Below, piece after piece: positions 1 through 9,515 of a stretch of 64,000 bases of DNA. A model generated the notes under the pieces. It had not been told where the DNA came from. It was given only the letters and a program-made list of their open reading frames with translations, and did not search any database. Every line of letters starts with the position of its first letter. The first letter of the stretch is position 1. Origin of the DNA: Methylomonas sp. LL1 (GTDB lineage: Bacteria > Pseudomonadota > Gammaproteobacteria > Methylococcales > Methylomonadaceae); contig NZ_CP064653.1 of assembly GCF_015711015.1 (NCBI RefSeq), positions 3,906,001 through 3,970,000 on the forward strand, read 5' to 3'. The position numbers and the translations under genes were made by a program.

Positions 1-123
1 AATCTGAGCGCTGAAACCATCTCTTTTGCGGCTCCTGTTCCTGTCCCTGGTGCGATATGGCTGTTTGGTTCCGCCTTGGCTGGTATTGTTGTTTCCAGGC
101 GTAGTAGTCTTGCCGCCCGATAG
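1..123 (+). CDS. C-terminal tail of an exported PEP-CTERM-like protein (partial)
   Basis: The reading frame is open from the first base and stops with TAG at 121-123, giving the last 40 residues of a protein whose body lies outside the window. The tail has the three-part plan of exosortase sorting signals: a proline-rich stretch (APVPVPGAIW), a hydrophobic helix (LFGSALAGIVV) and a basic end (SRRSS). The VPxPxAxWLFGS form is a common variant of the PEP-CTERM signal, in which the tail is recognised and removed by an exosortase at the inner membrane. The exosortase is not in this window. Function of the missing part cannot be told. Confidence 0.7.
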   Translation, partial: NLSAETISFAAPVPVPGAIWLFGSALAGIVVSRRSSLAAR

Positions 124-277
124 CTCAATACCATTCTTGATGGTCATTTGATCGATACTTCCGACCCAACATATCACCCGTCACCGATATATTGGGTCCC
201 CCAGTAAAAACAAACCAGCTTCCAACTCCTTCCCAAACAGTTTTTAGCTGCGTCATATTGATTACGCTAAGACTGTC

Positions 278-294
278 GTAAGATTAGCTCTTAC
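278..294. promoter_or_regulatory. Short palindrome upstream of the AI-2E-family permease gene
   Basis: GTAAGA-ttagc-TCTTAC is a perfect 6+6 inverted repeat with a five-base centre, 30 bases before the ATG at 324. Size and place would suit a dimeric repressor or activator site, but no regulator gene is adjacent and chance cannot be excluded. Confidence 0.25.
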
Positions 295-323
295 ACACTC
301 AAACAGCCTCTTCGGGAAAAGCC

Positions 324-1409
324 ATGATTCAGTCGATTACCCGTTACGAAAAAATCGCCAGTCTTGCCGCGCTGTGTTTGCTTTTATTTGCCTGCTATCA
401 GGTGCTGCAACCCTTCATCTTCGACCTGCTCTGGGCCGCGATACTTTGTTATGTTACCTGGCCGTTATATTCGAAATTGCGCGGCTGGGGGTTGACACGC
501 GACTGGGCCGCGACTTGCATGGTTTTGCCGATAGGAATCTTGCTGCTGACACCGTTTGTTGCGGCCGCATTCACTTTTACCGACGACATCAATCGCATGC
601 TGAAATGGTTGGGTGACAACTCGCATAGTTGGCCGGGGACCCCGCCCAACTGGCTAAAAAACCTGCCGTTAGTTGGCGACAGTGCAACCGAGGCCTGGAA
701 AAATTTCGGTGACGATTCCGGCCGTATCATCAATCTAGCCCGGCAATACGCTTTAAGTGCCAGCAGCTGGGTATTGAAGCAAGGGATCAATCTGGCAGGT
801 GAGTTGATGCATATGGGGCTTAGTATTCTGGTACTGTTTTTTTTATATCGCGATGGCGAGGAAGTTGCCGCGCATGTGGTCAGTGGCATGCAACGCCTGG
901 CGGGAGAGCAGACTCAGCGTATTTTGCATATTGTCCGGACCAGTTTGCGCGCCGTGGTTTACGGCATACTGGGCACGGCCTTGGCGCAGGCGTTGGTTTC
1001 GATATTGGGGTTCATGATTGCCGGCGTGCCTTATGCGTTTGCGTTAGGTGTGGTGGCTTTCTTTTTGATGATCATTCCCGCCGCGGGAACCATAGTCTGG
1101 CTGCCGATAGCCGTCTGGCTATTGCTGGAAGGCGAGACCGGTTGGGCTATTTTTATCGCGCTATGGTTTTTATTGCTTGTGGGCACTATCGATAACTGGC
1201 TGCGGCCTATTCTGATAAGTCGCGAAGTGGAATTGCCGTTCGTGTTGATCATGTTCGGCATTTTCGGCGGCCTGCTGGCCTTCGGCTTTATTGGGGTATT
1301 TATCGGTCCAACCTTGCTGGCGACCAGCTATGCGCTAATGCTGGATTGGCTGATTCGAAAGGAGCATGAGACGTTGGAGCCTTTAGCCGACGACACCAGG
1401 CAAAGTTGA
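324..1409 (+). CDS. AI-2E family transporter / PerM-type inner-membrane permease
   Basis: 361 residues, about eight hydrophobic segments, and the signatures of the UPF0118 (AI-2E transporter, PerM/YdiK) family: two N-terminal helices, a soluble loop around residues 90-150, then a C-terminal helical bundle with the family's closing motif GVFIGPTLLA near residue 330. Members of this family are implicated in export of small molecules, autoinducer-2 or ions; the substrate here cannot be read from sequence. Length is typical. The ATG at 324 follows only a weak GGGA ribosome site. It stands alone between the sorted-protein tail and a convergent small gene, so context says little. Confidence 0.85.
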   Translation: MIQSITRYEKIASLAALCLLLFACYQVLQPFIFDLLWAAILCYVTWPLYSKLRGWGLTRDWAATCMVLPIGILLLTPFVAAAFTFTDDINRMLKWLGDNSHSWPGTPPNWLKNLPLVGDSATEAWKNFGDDSGRIINLARQYALSASSWVLKQGINLAGELMHMGLSILVLFFLYRDGEEVAAHVVSGMQRLAGEQTQRILHIVRTSLRAVVYGILGTALAQALVSILGFMIAGVPYAFALGVVAFFLMIIPAAGTIVWLPIAVWLLLEGETGWAIFIALWFLLLVGTIDNWLRPILISREVELPFVLIMFGIFGGLLAFGFIGVFIGPTLLATSYALMLDWLIRKEHETLEPLADDTRQS

Positions 1410-1536
1410 GTCGTTGGTCTAAGCCCGATAAGTAGTACGCGTTGAGTTCGGGATTCGGTATCAGAGAACGGATTTGGGGGGCATGGTGACATAGTCGTCC
1501 CCCGATAAGGTCGAGGAACGAGTATGTCGTGAGCTC

Positions 1537-1917
1537 TTAGTGAGCCGCGTTGTACAGCTTCATCATTTCTTTATACATGTCTTGCAATTCTTTCAAGGTA
1601 GCAGCCGCTTCAGCATCGCCACTTTCAACCTGACTGCGCGCGATTCTCAGTTTGTCGCCGGCTTTTTGGCGCAAGCGTTCGGTACCTTCAAAACGAAACT
1701 CTTTTTGCAGTTGGCGGACATCGCTTAATGCCGCGCTAACTTCTGCTTTATCCGCGCCTTTTGCTTGCAAGCTTACCGCTTCTTCAACTTTGGCAAGTGC
1801 ACCTTCGCCGGCAGCTCTTACTTTTGCGTCAGTCGCACCTTCCGCAAATGCGGATGAAGACAGCAGCATTGCAGAGGTTATTACCAAGGAAACCAAAATT
1901 TTTCTAAATTTTTGCAT
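1537..1917 (-). CDS. Small exported helical protein of unknown function
   Basis: 126 residues. A clear Sec signal peptide (basic MQKFRK, hydrophobic core, cleavage after SSAFA near residue 25) is followed by an all-helical, alanine- and charge-rich mature part of about 100 residues with heptad-like spacing, no cysteine and one histidine at the end. It resembles in plan the small periplasmic helical proteins seen in nitrifiers and methylotrophs (for example SmbP), but the histidine repeats that bind metal in SmbP are absent, so I do not assign that role. The ATG at 1917 starts just before the signal peptide. It is monocistronic and convergent with the permease gene. Confidence 0.7.
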   Translation of the reverse strand: MQKFRKILVSLVITSAMLLSSSAFAEGATDAKVRAAGEGALAKVEEAVSLQAKGADKAEVSAALSDVRQLQKEFRFEGTERLRQKAGDKLRIARSQVESGDAEAAATLKELQDMYKEMMKLYNAAH

Positions 1918-2439
1918 TCGTTAAATCCAATTAATAGGGTGTTGTATGACTAGTTATAAATACTATTCGCTGATGAGTCGGCATTTTTAGCTAGTTGTCA
2001 TTTTGTAGCAGTTAAATCGTATCATATAAGGCAAGATAAAACTAAGATAAAGATGGGTGCGAAAATCGGAATAACGTATTTACTTTGTGGTTTATGGGGC
2101 ATTGTTATAGGGGTTTTGAATGCGGCTTTAAAACTAAAAAATATACAAAATATCATTATATTTCAATGATTTGCTTTAAGTGTTGCTTGTTTTTTTACTG
2201 TATATTTTTGAGATTTTTTGTCCGGTGCCGTCAGGATAATTTTTGTTGGTCAACCTTTAATTGCTAAGGGTTATTGGCGTGAATTAAATGTCATTTTTCC
2301 GTAATAATTGAAGGGCTTTTTAATATTTTATTTCGATCCAAGATAGCGGGTTGAGTTGACGAAAATGATTGGTCTCTGTAAGGCTTATGCGGGCGCTTAT
2401 CAGTATATCGATCCGAGTCAAGCGAAATGTGAGTCAAAT
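1918..2439. other. AT-rich intergenic stretch
   Basis: 522 bases, markedly richer in A and T than the genes around it, upstream of the small exported-protein gene (minus strand) and downstream of the DUF155 gene. It must hold the promoter of the former. I see no RNA gene, no strong hairpin and no convincing coding frame in it; a 60-codon cysteine- and phenylalanine-rich open frame at 2085-2267 looks like chance. Confidence 0.5.
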
Positions 2440-3234
2440 TTAAAACAACTTGTCCAGCAACGACATCACGATTTCTACCGCGATCAGCCAGATAATGATC
2501 CATTCTAGCGCCGAGGAATGTTGGTGCTTTTGCTCATCGGCCAGCATTTCCAGTAACTCGTGTATGGTTTCCAGTTTCTTGGATAGCACGTCGGTGCGTT
2601 GCCGGATTTCCAGATAATTGGCCGCCATCGAATAAATATTTTGATATTCGGGGTGTTCCCAGAAAAATTCCGGGGTATCGAGCAAATCGTAGTTAAGAAT
2701 GATGTCGCTTTTGGTCAAGAACAGCTGGCCGCGGATCTTGGCCATGGTTTTACGATTGAGCTTGATGACTCCATCGCGCGCCAGTGCTTGCGGTAGATGG
2801 CTGGTGGTATGGATAGTGTCGATGGCGTGGCCTTCAAAGGCGGCCAGTTTGATCGATTGCGCCATGGCGTGGGATAGCGCCAATAATACTTTGAAGTCGC
2901 CGGACTGTAATTCGATATGGTCGTGCTGAAACCGGTCTTGCTCGCATTCCACCTCGTAACTGAAATTATCTTCCTGCGGCTCGGCATCAGGCTTGATGGC
3001 GTAGTCTAGTAAAATATCCTGCAAGGAGCGGCGGTCATCGAGGTCGATGTTCCAATGCACCACGACGCCGTAGGAGAACACGACCGAGCAACCGGTTTTA
3101 AAGTCGACAATCAATGCATTTCTAAATACCTGGGCGCGAGTGCTGTCGAGTAGTTTTTCCCGCAATTTGACGAATTGGAACGATTGCGCCAGACACACCG
3201 TCAAGCAGTGTTTAATAGTCCTATTCTCTGTCAT
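2440..3234 (-). CDS. DUF155 / RMD1-YagE family protein, C-terminal membrane anchor
   Basis: 264 residues from the ATG at 3234; an upstream in-frame TTG at 3288 would add 18 unconserved residues. It has the layout of the RMD1/DUF155 family: a mixed alpha/beta domain (residues 10-130), a helical part including FFWEHPEYQNIYSMAANYLE near 190-210, a coiled segment (EIRQRTDVLSKKLETIHELL) and one C-terminal helix (about 240-258) ending in a short basic tail. Fungal members sit in mitochondria and affect sporulation or translation; bacterial members have no agreed function. It is divergent from aroG with about 107 bases between the starts, which must hold both promoters. Confidence 0.75.
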   Translation of the reverse strand: MTENRTIKHCLTVCLAQSFQFVKLREKLLDSTRAQVFRNALIVDFKTGCSVVFSYGVVVHWNIDLDDRRSLQDILLDYAIKPDAEPQEDNFSYEVECEQDRFQHDHIELQSGDFKVLLALSHAMAQSIKLAAFEGHAIDTIHTTSHLPQALARDGVIKLNRKTMAKIRGQLFLTKSDIILNYDLLDTPEFFWEHPEYQNIYSMAANYLEIRQRTDVLSKKLETIHELLEMLADEQKHQHSSALEWIIIWLIAVEIVMSLLDKLF

Positions 3235-3341
3235 ATCGGTATTTTCTGATTTTGGATTCAGGATTAGTTTGTAACATCGGGGCGGCAAAATGGTTAAAAT
3301 AGCCGACTTCGTCCATCATTAAAAGCTGATTGCCCAGTGCC

Positions 3342-4421
3342 ATGCAAACTAACTATAACACCGATGATTTAAGAATTTGTGAAACCAAGGATGTGGTGGC
3401 GCCGATTCAGGTTCACGATGAAATCCCGATGACCGAAACGGCCGCCAAAACCATTTTGAAGGCACGGGCAGCGATTCATAAAATTCTGACCGGTGAAGAC
3501 GACCGCCTGTTGGTGGTTATCGGTCCGTGCTCGATTCACGACCCTAACGCTGCCGTCGAGTATGCCGGCAGGCTGAAACGTGTAATCGATCAGTTACAGG
3601 ACGATTTGGTCATTGTAATGCGGGTCTATTTTGAAAAGCCTCGTACTACCGTGGGCTGGAAGGGCTTGATCAACGATCCCGATCTGAATTCCAGCTTCAA
3701 CATCAACAAAGGCTTGCGACTGGCGAGGCAGGTATTATTGGATGTCAATAATCAGGGCGTGCCGGCCGCCACCGAATATCTGGATTTGATTACTCCGCAA
3801 TACGTGTCCGACCTGATTTCCTGGGGCGCGATCGGTGCGCGCACCACGGAAAGCCAAGTACACCGCGAGCTGGCGTCCGGCTTGTCCTGTCCGGTCGGCT
3901 TCAAGAACGCCACCGATGGCGGCGTTAAAATCGCCATCGACGCGATCAACGCGGCGATGAGTCCGCATCATTTCCTGTCCTTGACCAAGGAAGGCCGTTC
4001 GGCGATTTTCTCCACCCGCGGCAATGAAGATGCCCACATCATTTTGCGCGGCGGCAACAACCGCCCCAATTACGATGAAGTCAGTGTCGAGCAAGTGGCG
4101 GAAGGCTTACTGGCCGGTGGTTTGCGTCCCAATATCATGATCGATTTCAGCCATGCTAATTGCCAAAAGAAATACCAAAAGCAAATGCATGTCGCGCAAG
4201 ACGTGGCCGGACAAATCGCCAACGGCGACAGCCGTATCATCGGCACCATGGTGGAAAGCCATCTGGTTGAAGGTCGTCAGGATGTGGAAGAAGGCAAGCC
4301 TCTGGTTTTTGGGCAAAGTATCACCGACGCCTGCCTGGGCTGGGATGATAGTGTCGGATTATTGAACGAATTGGCCGTGGCCGTGCAACAACGCCGTGCC
4401 GCAATACGAAGAAAGGGTTAA
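3342..4421 (+). CDS. aroG: 3-deoxy-7-phosphoheptulonate (DAHP) synthase, class I
   Basis: Joins phosphoenolpyruvate and erythrose 4-phosphate to give DAHP, the first step of the shikimate pathway to aromatic amino acids. 359 residues from the ATG at 3342 (an in-frame TTG lies 12 bases earlier). Class I motifs are intact: [11 protein letters not shown] with the metal-binding cysteine near residue 60, [12 protein letters not shown], the [16 protein letters not shown] block, and DFSHAN near 270. Length matches the E. coli AroF/G/H isozymes (about 350); which aromatic amino acid inhibits it cannot be told. It ends two bases before the ThiS-ThiG start, so the two are probably cotranscribed. Confidence 0.95.
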   Translation: MQTNYNTDDLRICETKDVVAPIQVHDEIPMTETAAKTILKARAAIHKILTGEDDRLLVVIGPCSIHDPNAAVEYAGRLKRVIDQLQDDLVIVMRVYFEKPRTTVGWKGLINDPDLNSSFNINKGLRLARQVLLDVNNQGVPAATEYLDLITPQYVSDLISWGAIGARTTESQVHRELASGLSCPVGFKNATDGGVKIAIDAINAAMSPHHFLSLTKEGRSAIFSTRGNEDAHIILRGGNNRPNYDEVSVEQVAEGLLAGGLRPNIMIDFSHANCQKKYQKQMHVAQDVAGQIANGDSRIIGTMVESHLVEGRQDVEEGKPLVFGQSITDACLGWDDSVGLLNELAVAVQQRRAAIRRKG

Positions 4422-4423
4422 AC

Positions 4424-5401
4424 ATGAAAATTCAGGTTAATGGCGATAATCGAGAATATGGTGACAATTGCACCGTGGCCGATGTGGTTGCCGATTTGGG
4501 ATTGACCGGCAAACGCATAGCCGTGGAATTGAACAAGGAAATATTGCCGTATACCCAGCACGCCAATCAACGTTTGCATGAGGCCGACCGCCTGGAAATC
4601 GTGCAGGCTATCGGCGGTGGCCAGGACGATTATTTCACGCTGGCCGGTAAGCAATACCGTTCGCGCCTGTTGGTCGGTACCGGCAAATACAAGGATCTGG
4701 AAGAAACTCGCTTGGCGACCGAAGCCAGTGGCGCCGAAATCGTCACGGTAGCGATCCGCCGCACCAATATCGGCCAGAATCCAGGCGAACCCAATTTGCT
4801 GGACGTGATTTCCCCCGACAAATACACGATACTGCCGAATACCGCCGGCTGCTACACCGCCGAAGATGCGGTCAGAACCTGCCGTCTGGCCCGCGAACTA
4901 TTGGGCGGACACAAACTGGTCAAGCTGGAAGTGTTGGCCGATCAGCTGACTTTGTTCCCGGACGTTTCCGAAACCTATGTAGCGGCCGAATTGCTGGTCA
5001 AGGACGGTTTCGACGTGATGGTGTATACCAATGACGATCCGATTGCCGCCAAACGCCTGGAAGAGATAGGCTGCGTGGCGGTGATGCCTTTGGCGGCACC
5101 TATCGGTTCGGGTCTGGGTATCCGTAATCCCTACAACATTCTGACCATTGTCGAAAACGCCAAGGTGCCGATTCTGGTCGATGCCGGTGTCGGCACCGCG
5201 TCCGATGCGGCGATTGCGATGGAGCTGGGATGCGACGGCGTACTGATGAATACGGCGATTGCCGCAGCGAAAAATCCGGTGCTGATGGCCTCGGCGATGA
5301 AAAAAGGCATAGAAGCCGGCCGCGAAGCCTTTCTGGCCGGGCGGATGCCGCGCAAACGATTTGCCTCGGCTTCTTCGCCGATAGACGGTTTGTTTTTGTA
5401 G
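4424..5401 (+). CDS. thiG: ThiS-ThiG fusion: sulfur carrier plus thiazole synthase
   Basis: One 325-residue chain carrying two thiamine-pathway proteins usually made separately. Residues 1-66 are a ThiS ubiquitin-like sulfur carrier ending in the diglycine IGGG; residues about 72-325 are ThiG, a TIM barrel that forms the thiazole phosphate of thiamine from deoxyxylulose phosphate, dehydroglycine and ThiS thiocarboxylate. ThiG motifs [34 protein letters not shown] and [11 protein letters not shown] are present. In the fusion the ThiS C-terminus is not free: the GG runs into GQDDYF, so either it is cut or the chemistry differs, although such fusions are recurrent in proteobacteria. Start ATG is two bases after aroG. 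Confidence 0.93.
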   Translation: MKIQVNGDNREYGDNCTVADVVADLGLTGKRIAVELNKEILPYTQHANQRLHEADRLEIVQAIGGGQDDYFTLAGKQYRSRLLVGTGKYKDLEETRLATEASGAEIVTVAIRRTNIGQNPGEPNLLDVISPDKYTILPNTAGCYTAEDAVRTCRLARELLGGHKLVKLEVLADQLTLFPDVSETYVAAELLVKDGFDVMVYTNDDPIAAKRLEEIGCVAVMPLAAPIGSGLGIRNPYNILTIVENAKVPILVDAGVGTASDAAIAMELGCDGVLMNTAIAAAKNPVLMASAMKKGIEAGREAFLAGRMPRKRFASASSPIDGLFL

Positions 5402-5449
5402 ATTCCCGCGATTGAGTACCCTGGCACGGGAGGGACGATGAAACAGGGG

Positions 5450-5467
5450 ATGCGAATTTATTCGCAT
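5450..5467. repeat. Short REP-like palindrome
   Basis: ATGCGAAT-tt-ATTCGCAT is a perfect 8+8 inverted repeat between the convergent thiSG and GGDEF-EAL genes, followed by another GC-rich stretch (ggtggcgcctacgg). Place and shape suit a repetitive extragenic palindrome or a shared terminator; there is no T run. Confidence 0.45.
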
Positions 5468-5514
5468 TGCGCCGAAAAGGTGGCGCCTACGGCAATAGGT
5501 TGCCTGATCGGAGC

Positions 5515-8500
5515 CTAGGTTTTTGGGAGTGGCAAGAAGCGGGCGTTAAATTTGGCTAGTGGCTCGGGCTGGCCAAACAGATAGCCTTGAAAAAACTGGC
5601 AGCCATTCTTCAGCAAATAGGCTAACTGCAGCTCGTTTTCGACACCTTCGGCGATGACCTGTAATTCCAGGCTGATACCCAACGCCAGGATAGTGCGAAT
5701 AATCACTGCATCATTACTGTCCTTGTTCAAATCGCGAACAAATGATTGGTCAATTTTCAACTGAGTCAACGGCAATCGCTGCAAATAAGATAGGGACGAA
5801 TAGCCGGTGCCGAAATCGTCCATCGAAAACCCCACCCCCAATCTTTGCAGTTGTTGCATGATCAGAATGGTGTTTTCCACGCTATCCAGCACCGTACTCT
5901 CGGTAATTTCCAACTTGAGCCGTCTTGGATTGACACCGGTTTTGTCGAGTATGGCTTGCAATTGTTCGACGAAGTTACTTTGATTCAATTGTTTGGCGCT
6001 GATGTTGACGGCCAGATTCAAATGCCCCATTCCCGGTCGTTGCGCCCAGTTCAGCAAAGTGTTGCAGGCTTCTATCAGAGCCCAGGCCCCCAACGCTACG
6101 ATCAAGCCGCTTTCTTCGGCCAAGGGGATAAATTCCATCGGCGATATGTCGCCTCGCAACGGGTGTTCCCAGCGCAATAAAGCTTCGGCACCCACGGCTT
6201 GCTGCTGGTGATCGACTTGGATTTGATAAAACAGCTTGAATTGGTTTTGCGCCAGGGCGTTGCGCATATCCGCTTCCAGGGCGGCGCGCTGATTGAGTCC
6301 GGCTTGCATCTCCGGATCGAACAGGCACAAGGTGTTTCGTCCGGCTTGTTTGGCTTGATACATCGCCATGTCTGCCTGTTTCAGCAAATCCTCGCTATCG
6401 ACATGCGGGCCGTGAAACAAGGCGACGCCCATGCTGGCGCTGGAATGGTGCGCCACCACGCAGGATGTGCCTTGCGGATTGACTTGATGTAACAAATAGG
6501 TTCGGCTCATTTCGTTTAGAATCTTGTTGCCGATCTTCTGCGCGTAAATCGCGGCCGTAGTGACATCCTCCGACAGCTCCTGCAGCAAAATTACGAACTC
6601 ATCACCACCAAGCCGGGCTACGGTGTCGGCGTCGCGCACCGCGTTGCTGATGCGTCTGCCGGCTTCGATCAATAACTGATCACCTAAATTATGGCCTTGG
6701 GTATCGTTCAGGATTTTGAATCGGTCCAGATCCAGAAACATCAATGCCCCGTAACTCCTCTTACGTTGGTTGCCGAGCAAGGTTTCCTGCAATCTTTCGA
6801 TCAACAGTCGGCGATTAGGCAGGTCGGTTAGCGGGTCATAAAACGCCAGTTTATAGATGCGTTCTTCGTTGAGCTTGCGCTCGGTGATGTCGGTAAAAGT
6901 GGCGACATAATGGGTGACCTCGCCGGATTTATCCTCGACCCGGTTAATGGTCAGCCACTCGGGGTAGCTTTGGCCGCCCTTGCGCTGGCTAATGACTTCG
7001 CCCTGCCAATAATGATTGGCGGCGACGCTATCCCAGATTTTTTGATTGAGACTAGATTGCTGATAACAAGTCAATTGTTCCGGAGTTTTGCCTATGACTT
7101 CTTCGGCTTCATAGCCGGTTAGCGTGCTAAACATCTGATTGACGCGAAGAATGGTCTTGTCGGCATCGGTAATCATGATGCCTTCCTGGCTGTTTTCGAA
7201 CACCGATGCCGCCAGTGCCAACTCGATTTCGCTCTGTTTCCGCTGATTCTCGCGATCGAAATTGTCCAGCGCATACGATATGTCGTTGACCAGGCCGCCG
7301 AGCAGGGTAATGATATTTTCGCTGAAAAAATGGGTTTCCGCCGAATATACGACCAATCCGCCAATGGTTCGGTGATTGCGCAGCAGGGGAAAGGCGGCCA
7401 CGGCATGAATGCCGGATTCGCGGGCAATTTGATGCCAGATCGCCGTATCCGGTTCACCGAGGAAGTCATTCAAAATGCAAGGTTTATGTTGGCGGATCGC
7501 TCGCGATAAGGCACCTTGCCCATGCGGCAGCATCGGATCGATACTAATTTGCAGCTTGCTCAAATAGTGCGGTTCGCCATCGCTATGAGCTTGAATGCGT
7601 ATCCAGCCCGATGATTCGACCAGGCCGACGAAGGCCAGACGTAAATGTATGGTTTCCACCAGGATGTTGCAGATTCGGGTCAACAGCCTTTGCTCGTCGG
7701 ATTCACGCACAATCGTGGCTACACTCTCGGTCCAGGCCGCATAGACCCTGTTTAACAGATCCAATTGTTGTTCCGACTGAACGATAGTATCCAGCATGTG
7801 GTTTAGCGAACGGCCCAACTGACTGATCTCATCGTTGCCCATCAATTGACTGCGTTCGGCGCGGGAACCGCTTTCGATGGCCGATGCAATCCCCTTTAGC
7901 GTCTGCAAGGGTTTGACCAGGCTTCGGGCCAGCATTAAGGACGCCAGCAACATAATCAACCCGGTGACGACAATAAACCGCAGGCTGATCATGGCTACAT
8001 TGCGCAAGTTGGTTTTGGTGGCCTCCTGATCCAGTTCGATACGAGCCCAGCCGACCAGGCGCTGATTGACTAATATCGGTACGGCAACATCGATCAAATC
8101 TCTGTCGGCAAGTAATAATCGCGGCTTAACCTGACCATTCAGCAACTGTTGACTCAAGTCGTCGGTTACGAACAGGCCTATTTCGCTGGGAATGCTGGAG
8201 CCCAGTACCTGGCCGCGTGGCGACAGCACAAATGCCCGCCGCAGATTCGGGGTTTCCGCATGGCCTTGCAGTATTTCCTGTAAACCGCCCAGGTCATTGG
8301 CCAGTACCCAGGAGCTGCTGCTGTGCGCCAGACTGTGAGCCAAGGCCTGAGCTCGCGATATACTGGTTTGATCCAGAAAATTTTGTTGTTGTTTCAGCAA
8401 CAGCCCGGCCATCCCCAGCATCATCGCCAACGAAACGCCGCCAAAGGCGAGTGCCAATCGCCGATAGATCGAATCGTGGCCGAATCGTCTCAACCAGCCG

Positions 8501-8529
8501 GGTATTGGTAAGGTGAATAATTTAGCCAT
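5515..8529 (-). CDS. Membrane GGDEF-EAL protein with HAMP, GAF and PAS sensors
   Basis: 1004 residues. Order: helix at about 27-46, periplasmic sensor region 47-180, helix 181-200, HAMP 200-255, GAF-like 265-420, PAS 435-560, GGDEF 565-735, EAL 745-995. The cyclase half has RLGGDEF near residue 637 and an inhibitory I-site RDAD five residues before it. The phosphodiesterase half keeps the catalytic set: EALLRW, NISAKQL, EITES, DDFGTGYSSL, KIDQSF, AEGVE. Both making and breaking of cyclic-di-GMP look possible. Its ATG overlaps by one base the TGA of the upstream PhnD-like gene (TGATG), which argues that the binding protein feeds the periplasmic domain. Cognate output genes are not identified. 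Confidence 0.93.
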   Translation of the reverse strand: MAKLFTLPIPGWLRRFGHDSIYRRLALAFGGVSLAMMLGMAGLLLKQQQNFLDQTSISRAQALAHSLAHSSSSWVLANDLGGLQEILQGHAETPNLRRAFVLSPRGQVLGSSIPSEIGLFVTDDLSQQLLNGQVKPRLLLADRDLIDVAVPILVNQRLVGWARIELDQEATKTNLRNVAMISLRFIVVTGLIMLLASLMLARSLVKPLQTLKGIASAIESGSRAERSQLMGNDEISQLGRSLNHMLDTIVQSEQQLDLLNRVYAAWTESVATIVRESDEQRLLTRICNILVETIHLRLAFVGLVESSGWIRIQAHSDGEPHYLSKLQISIDPMLPHGQGALSRAIRQHKPCILNDFLGEPDTAIWHQIARESGIHAVAAFPLLRNHRTIGGLVVYSAETHFFSENIITLLGGLVNDISYALDNFDRENQRKQSEIELALAASVFENSQEGIMITDADKTILRVNQMFSTLTGYEAEEVIGKTPEQLTCYQQSSLNQKIWDSVAANHYWQGEVISQRKGGQSYPEWLTINRVEDKSGEVTHYVATFTDITERKLNEERIYKLAFYDPLTDLPNRRLLIERLQETLLGNQRKRSYGALMFLDLDRFKILNDTQGHNLGDQLLIEAGRRISNAVRDADTVARLGGDEFVILLQELSEDVTTAAIYAQKIGNKILNEMSRTYLLHQVNPQGTSCVVAHHSSASMGVALFHGPHVDSEDLLKQADMAMYQAKQAGRNTLCLFDPEMQAGLNQRAALEADMRNALAQNQFKLFYQIQVDHQQQAVGAEALLRWEHPLRGDISPMEFIPLAEESGLIVALGAWALIEACNTLLNWAQRPGMGHLNLAVNISAKQLNQSNFVEQLQAILDKTGVNPRRLKLEITESTVLDSVENTILIMQQLQRLGVGFSMDDFGTGYSSLSYLQRLPLTQLKIDQSFVRDLNKDSNDAVIIRTILALGISLELQVIAEGVENELQLAYLLKNGCQFFQGYLFGQPEPLAKFNARFLPLPKT

Positions 8530-9515
8530 CAGTCGATAGGACGCACGTTTTGATTAAAAGTTTTCAGGAATTCTTCAACCGGCGCATAGGTTTGATTGTC
8601 GGCCGGCTCAAAACGGGAAACCGGCACGGCTTTCAAAATGCCCCGTCCGGCGGGGCTATCTTGTAACGAAAACAACACGGCGGCAACTTGAACGACTATA
8701 TCGGCCGCTATGTCTTCACGTACCACCCAGCCATTATTCAGCAACGATTCGGTTTGCCATTTTACTTCCAGTTCGGCGGCTTGTTCCGGGTGCTCGAGGG
8801 CGAAGGTTTTCCAGGGCACCGGCCAGGTCGCCGCCGCCGCCACATTACCCATCAACACATTGAGGATCGAGGATTCCTGTGATCCCACATAACGGTTTTC
8901 AATGTCACGATTGACATCGATGCCGTGGGTATGCAGGAAATGTTGCGGCAGCATGGTGGCCGCCAGCGCGGTTTTTGCCGGATAAGAGACGGCTTTGCCC
9001 TTCAGGTCGGCCACGCCGTTGATGCCGCTATCCTTGCGCACCAGGATAATGCCGCGAAAGTCCGCGTCATCGGCCATTTTACCAAACACCCGATAGCCGT
9101 GTTTCAAGGCATTGATGGTTTGATAGGGGTTGGGCAGCGCGAAATCGAAATGGCCGCTATACAGCTTTTTATCGAACTCCTGGTAATTGCGGGAGGCTTC
9201 CAGTTTGAACTCGCTACCGGGAATTTTGTTGTTGATGGTTTCGACAAGCGGTCCATAAATCTCGAACAAGCGTTTGGGATTATGCAAGGGATGAATGCCG
9301 ACGATGTATTCCCTGATGGGGTGTTTGGGGTTGGGGCTAAAAACAGGCTGATAGGGCTGGGCCGATTTTGTACCGAACCGGTCTTGCAGATGTTGTAGCC
9401 AATCGCCGACTCGCGGGGATGCCGGTTCCTCGGCCACCGGCTCGGCTAAGGCCATTGGTCCAGCCAGCGGTAAACATAGGCACAACGCCCTCAAAGTCCG
9501 GCGGAAATTCAGCAT
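8529..9515 (-). CDS. PhnD-like phosphate/phosphonate-type periplasmic binding protein
   Basis: 328 residues with a signal peptide (about 1-24, cut after MALA). The mature part has the family-12 binding-protein pattern of PhnD and PtxB: the opening strand YIVGIHPLHNPKRLFEIYGP, the DFALPNPYQT ligand-pocket turn, the LVRKDSGI..VADLKGKAVSYP block and the SILNVLMGNVAAAATWPV stretch. Relatives bind phosphonate, phosphite or phosphate for ABC uptake, but no permease or ATPase gene is near. The following gene is a coupled GGDEF-EAL membrane protein, so I infer a signalling role in which this protein presents a ligand to that sensor. Ligand unknown. Confidence 0.85.
   Translation of the reverse strand: MLNFRRTLRALCLCLPLAGPMALAEPVAEEPASPRVGDWLQHLQDRFGTKSAQPYQPVFSPNPKHPIREYIVGIHPLHNPKRLFEIYGPLVETINNKIPGSEFKLEASRNYQEFDKKLYSGHFDFALPNPYQTINALKHGYRVFGKMADDADFRGIILVRKDSGINGVADLKGKAVSYPAKTALAATMLPQHFLHTHGIDVNRDIENRYVGSQESSILNVLMGNVAAAATWPVPWKTFALEHPEQAAELEVKWQTESLLNNGWVVREDIAADIVVQVAAVLFSLQDSPAGRGILKAVPVSRFEPADNQTYAPVEEFLKTFNQNVRPID

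Noticed and set aside
2085-2267. 60-codon open frame rich in Cys and Phe in the AT-rich gap
   Set aside because: No ribosome site, no family pattern, and AT-rich DNA readily gives such frames.
5419-5440. TGGCAC-like sequence considered as a sigma54 promoter
   Set aside because: The -12 TTGC element is missing and the site lies between convergent genes.
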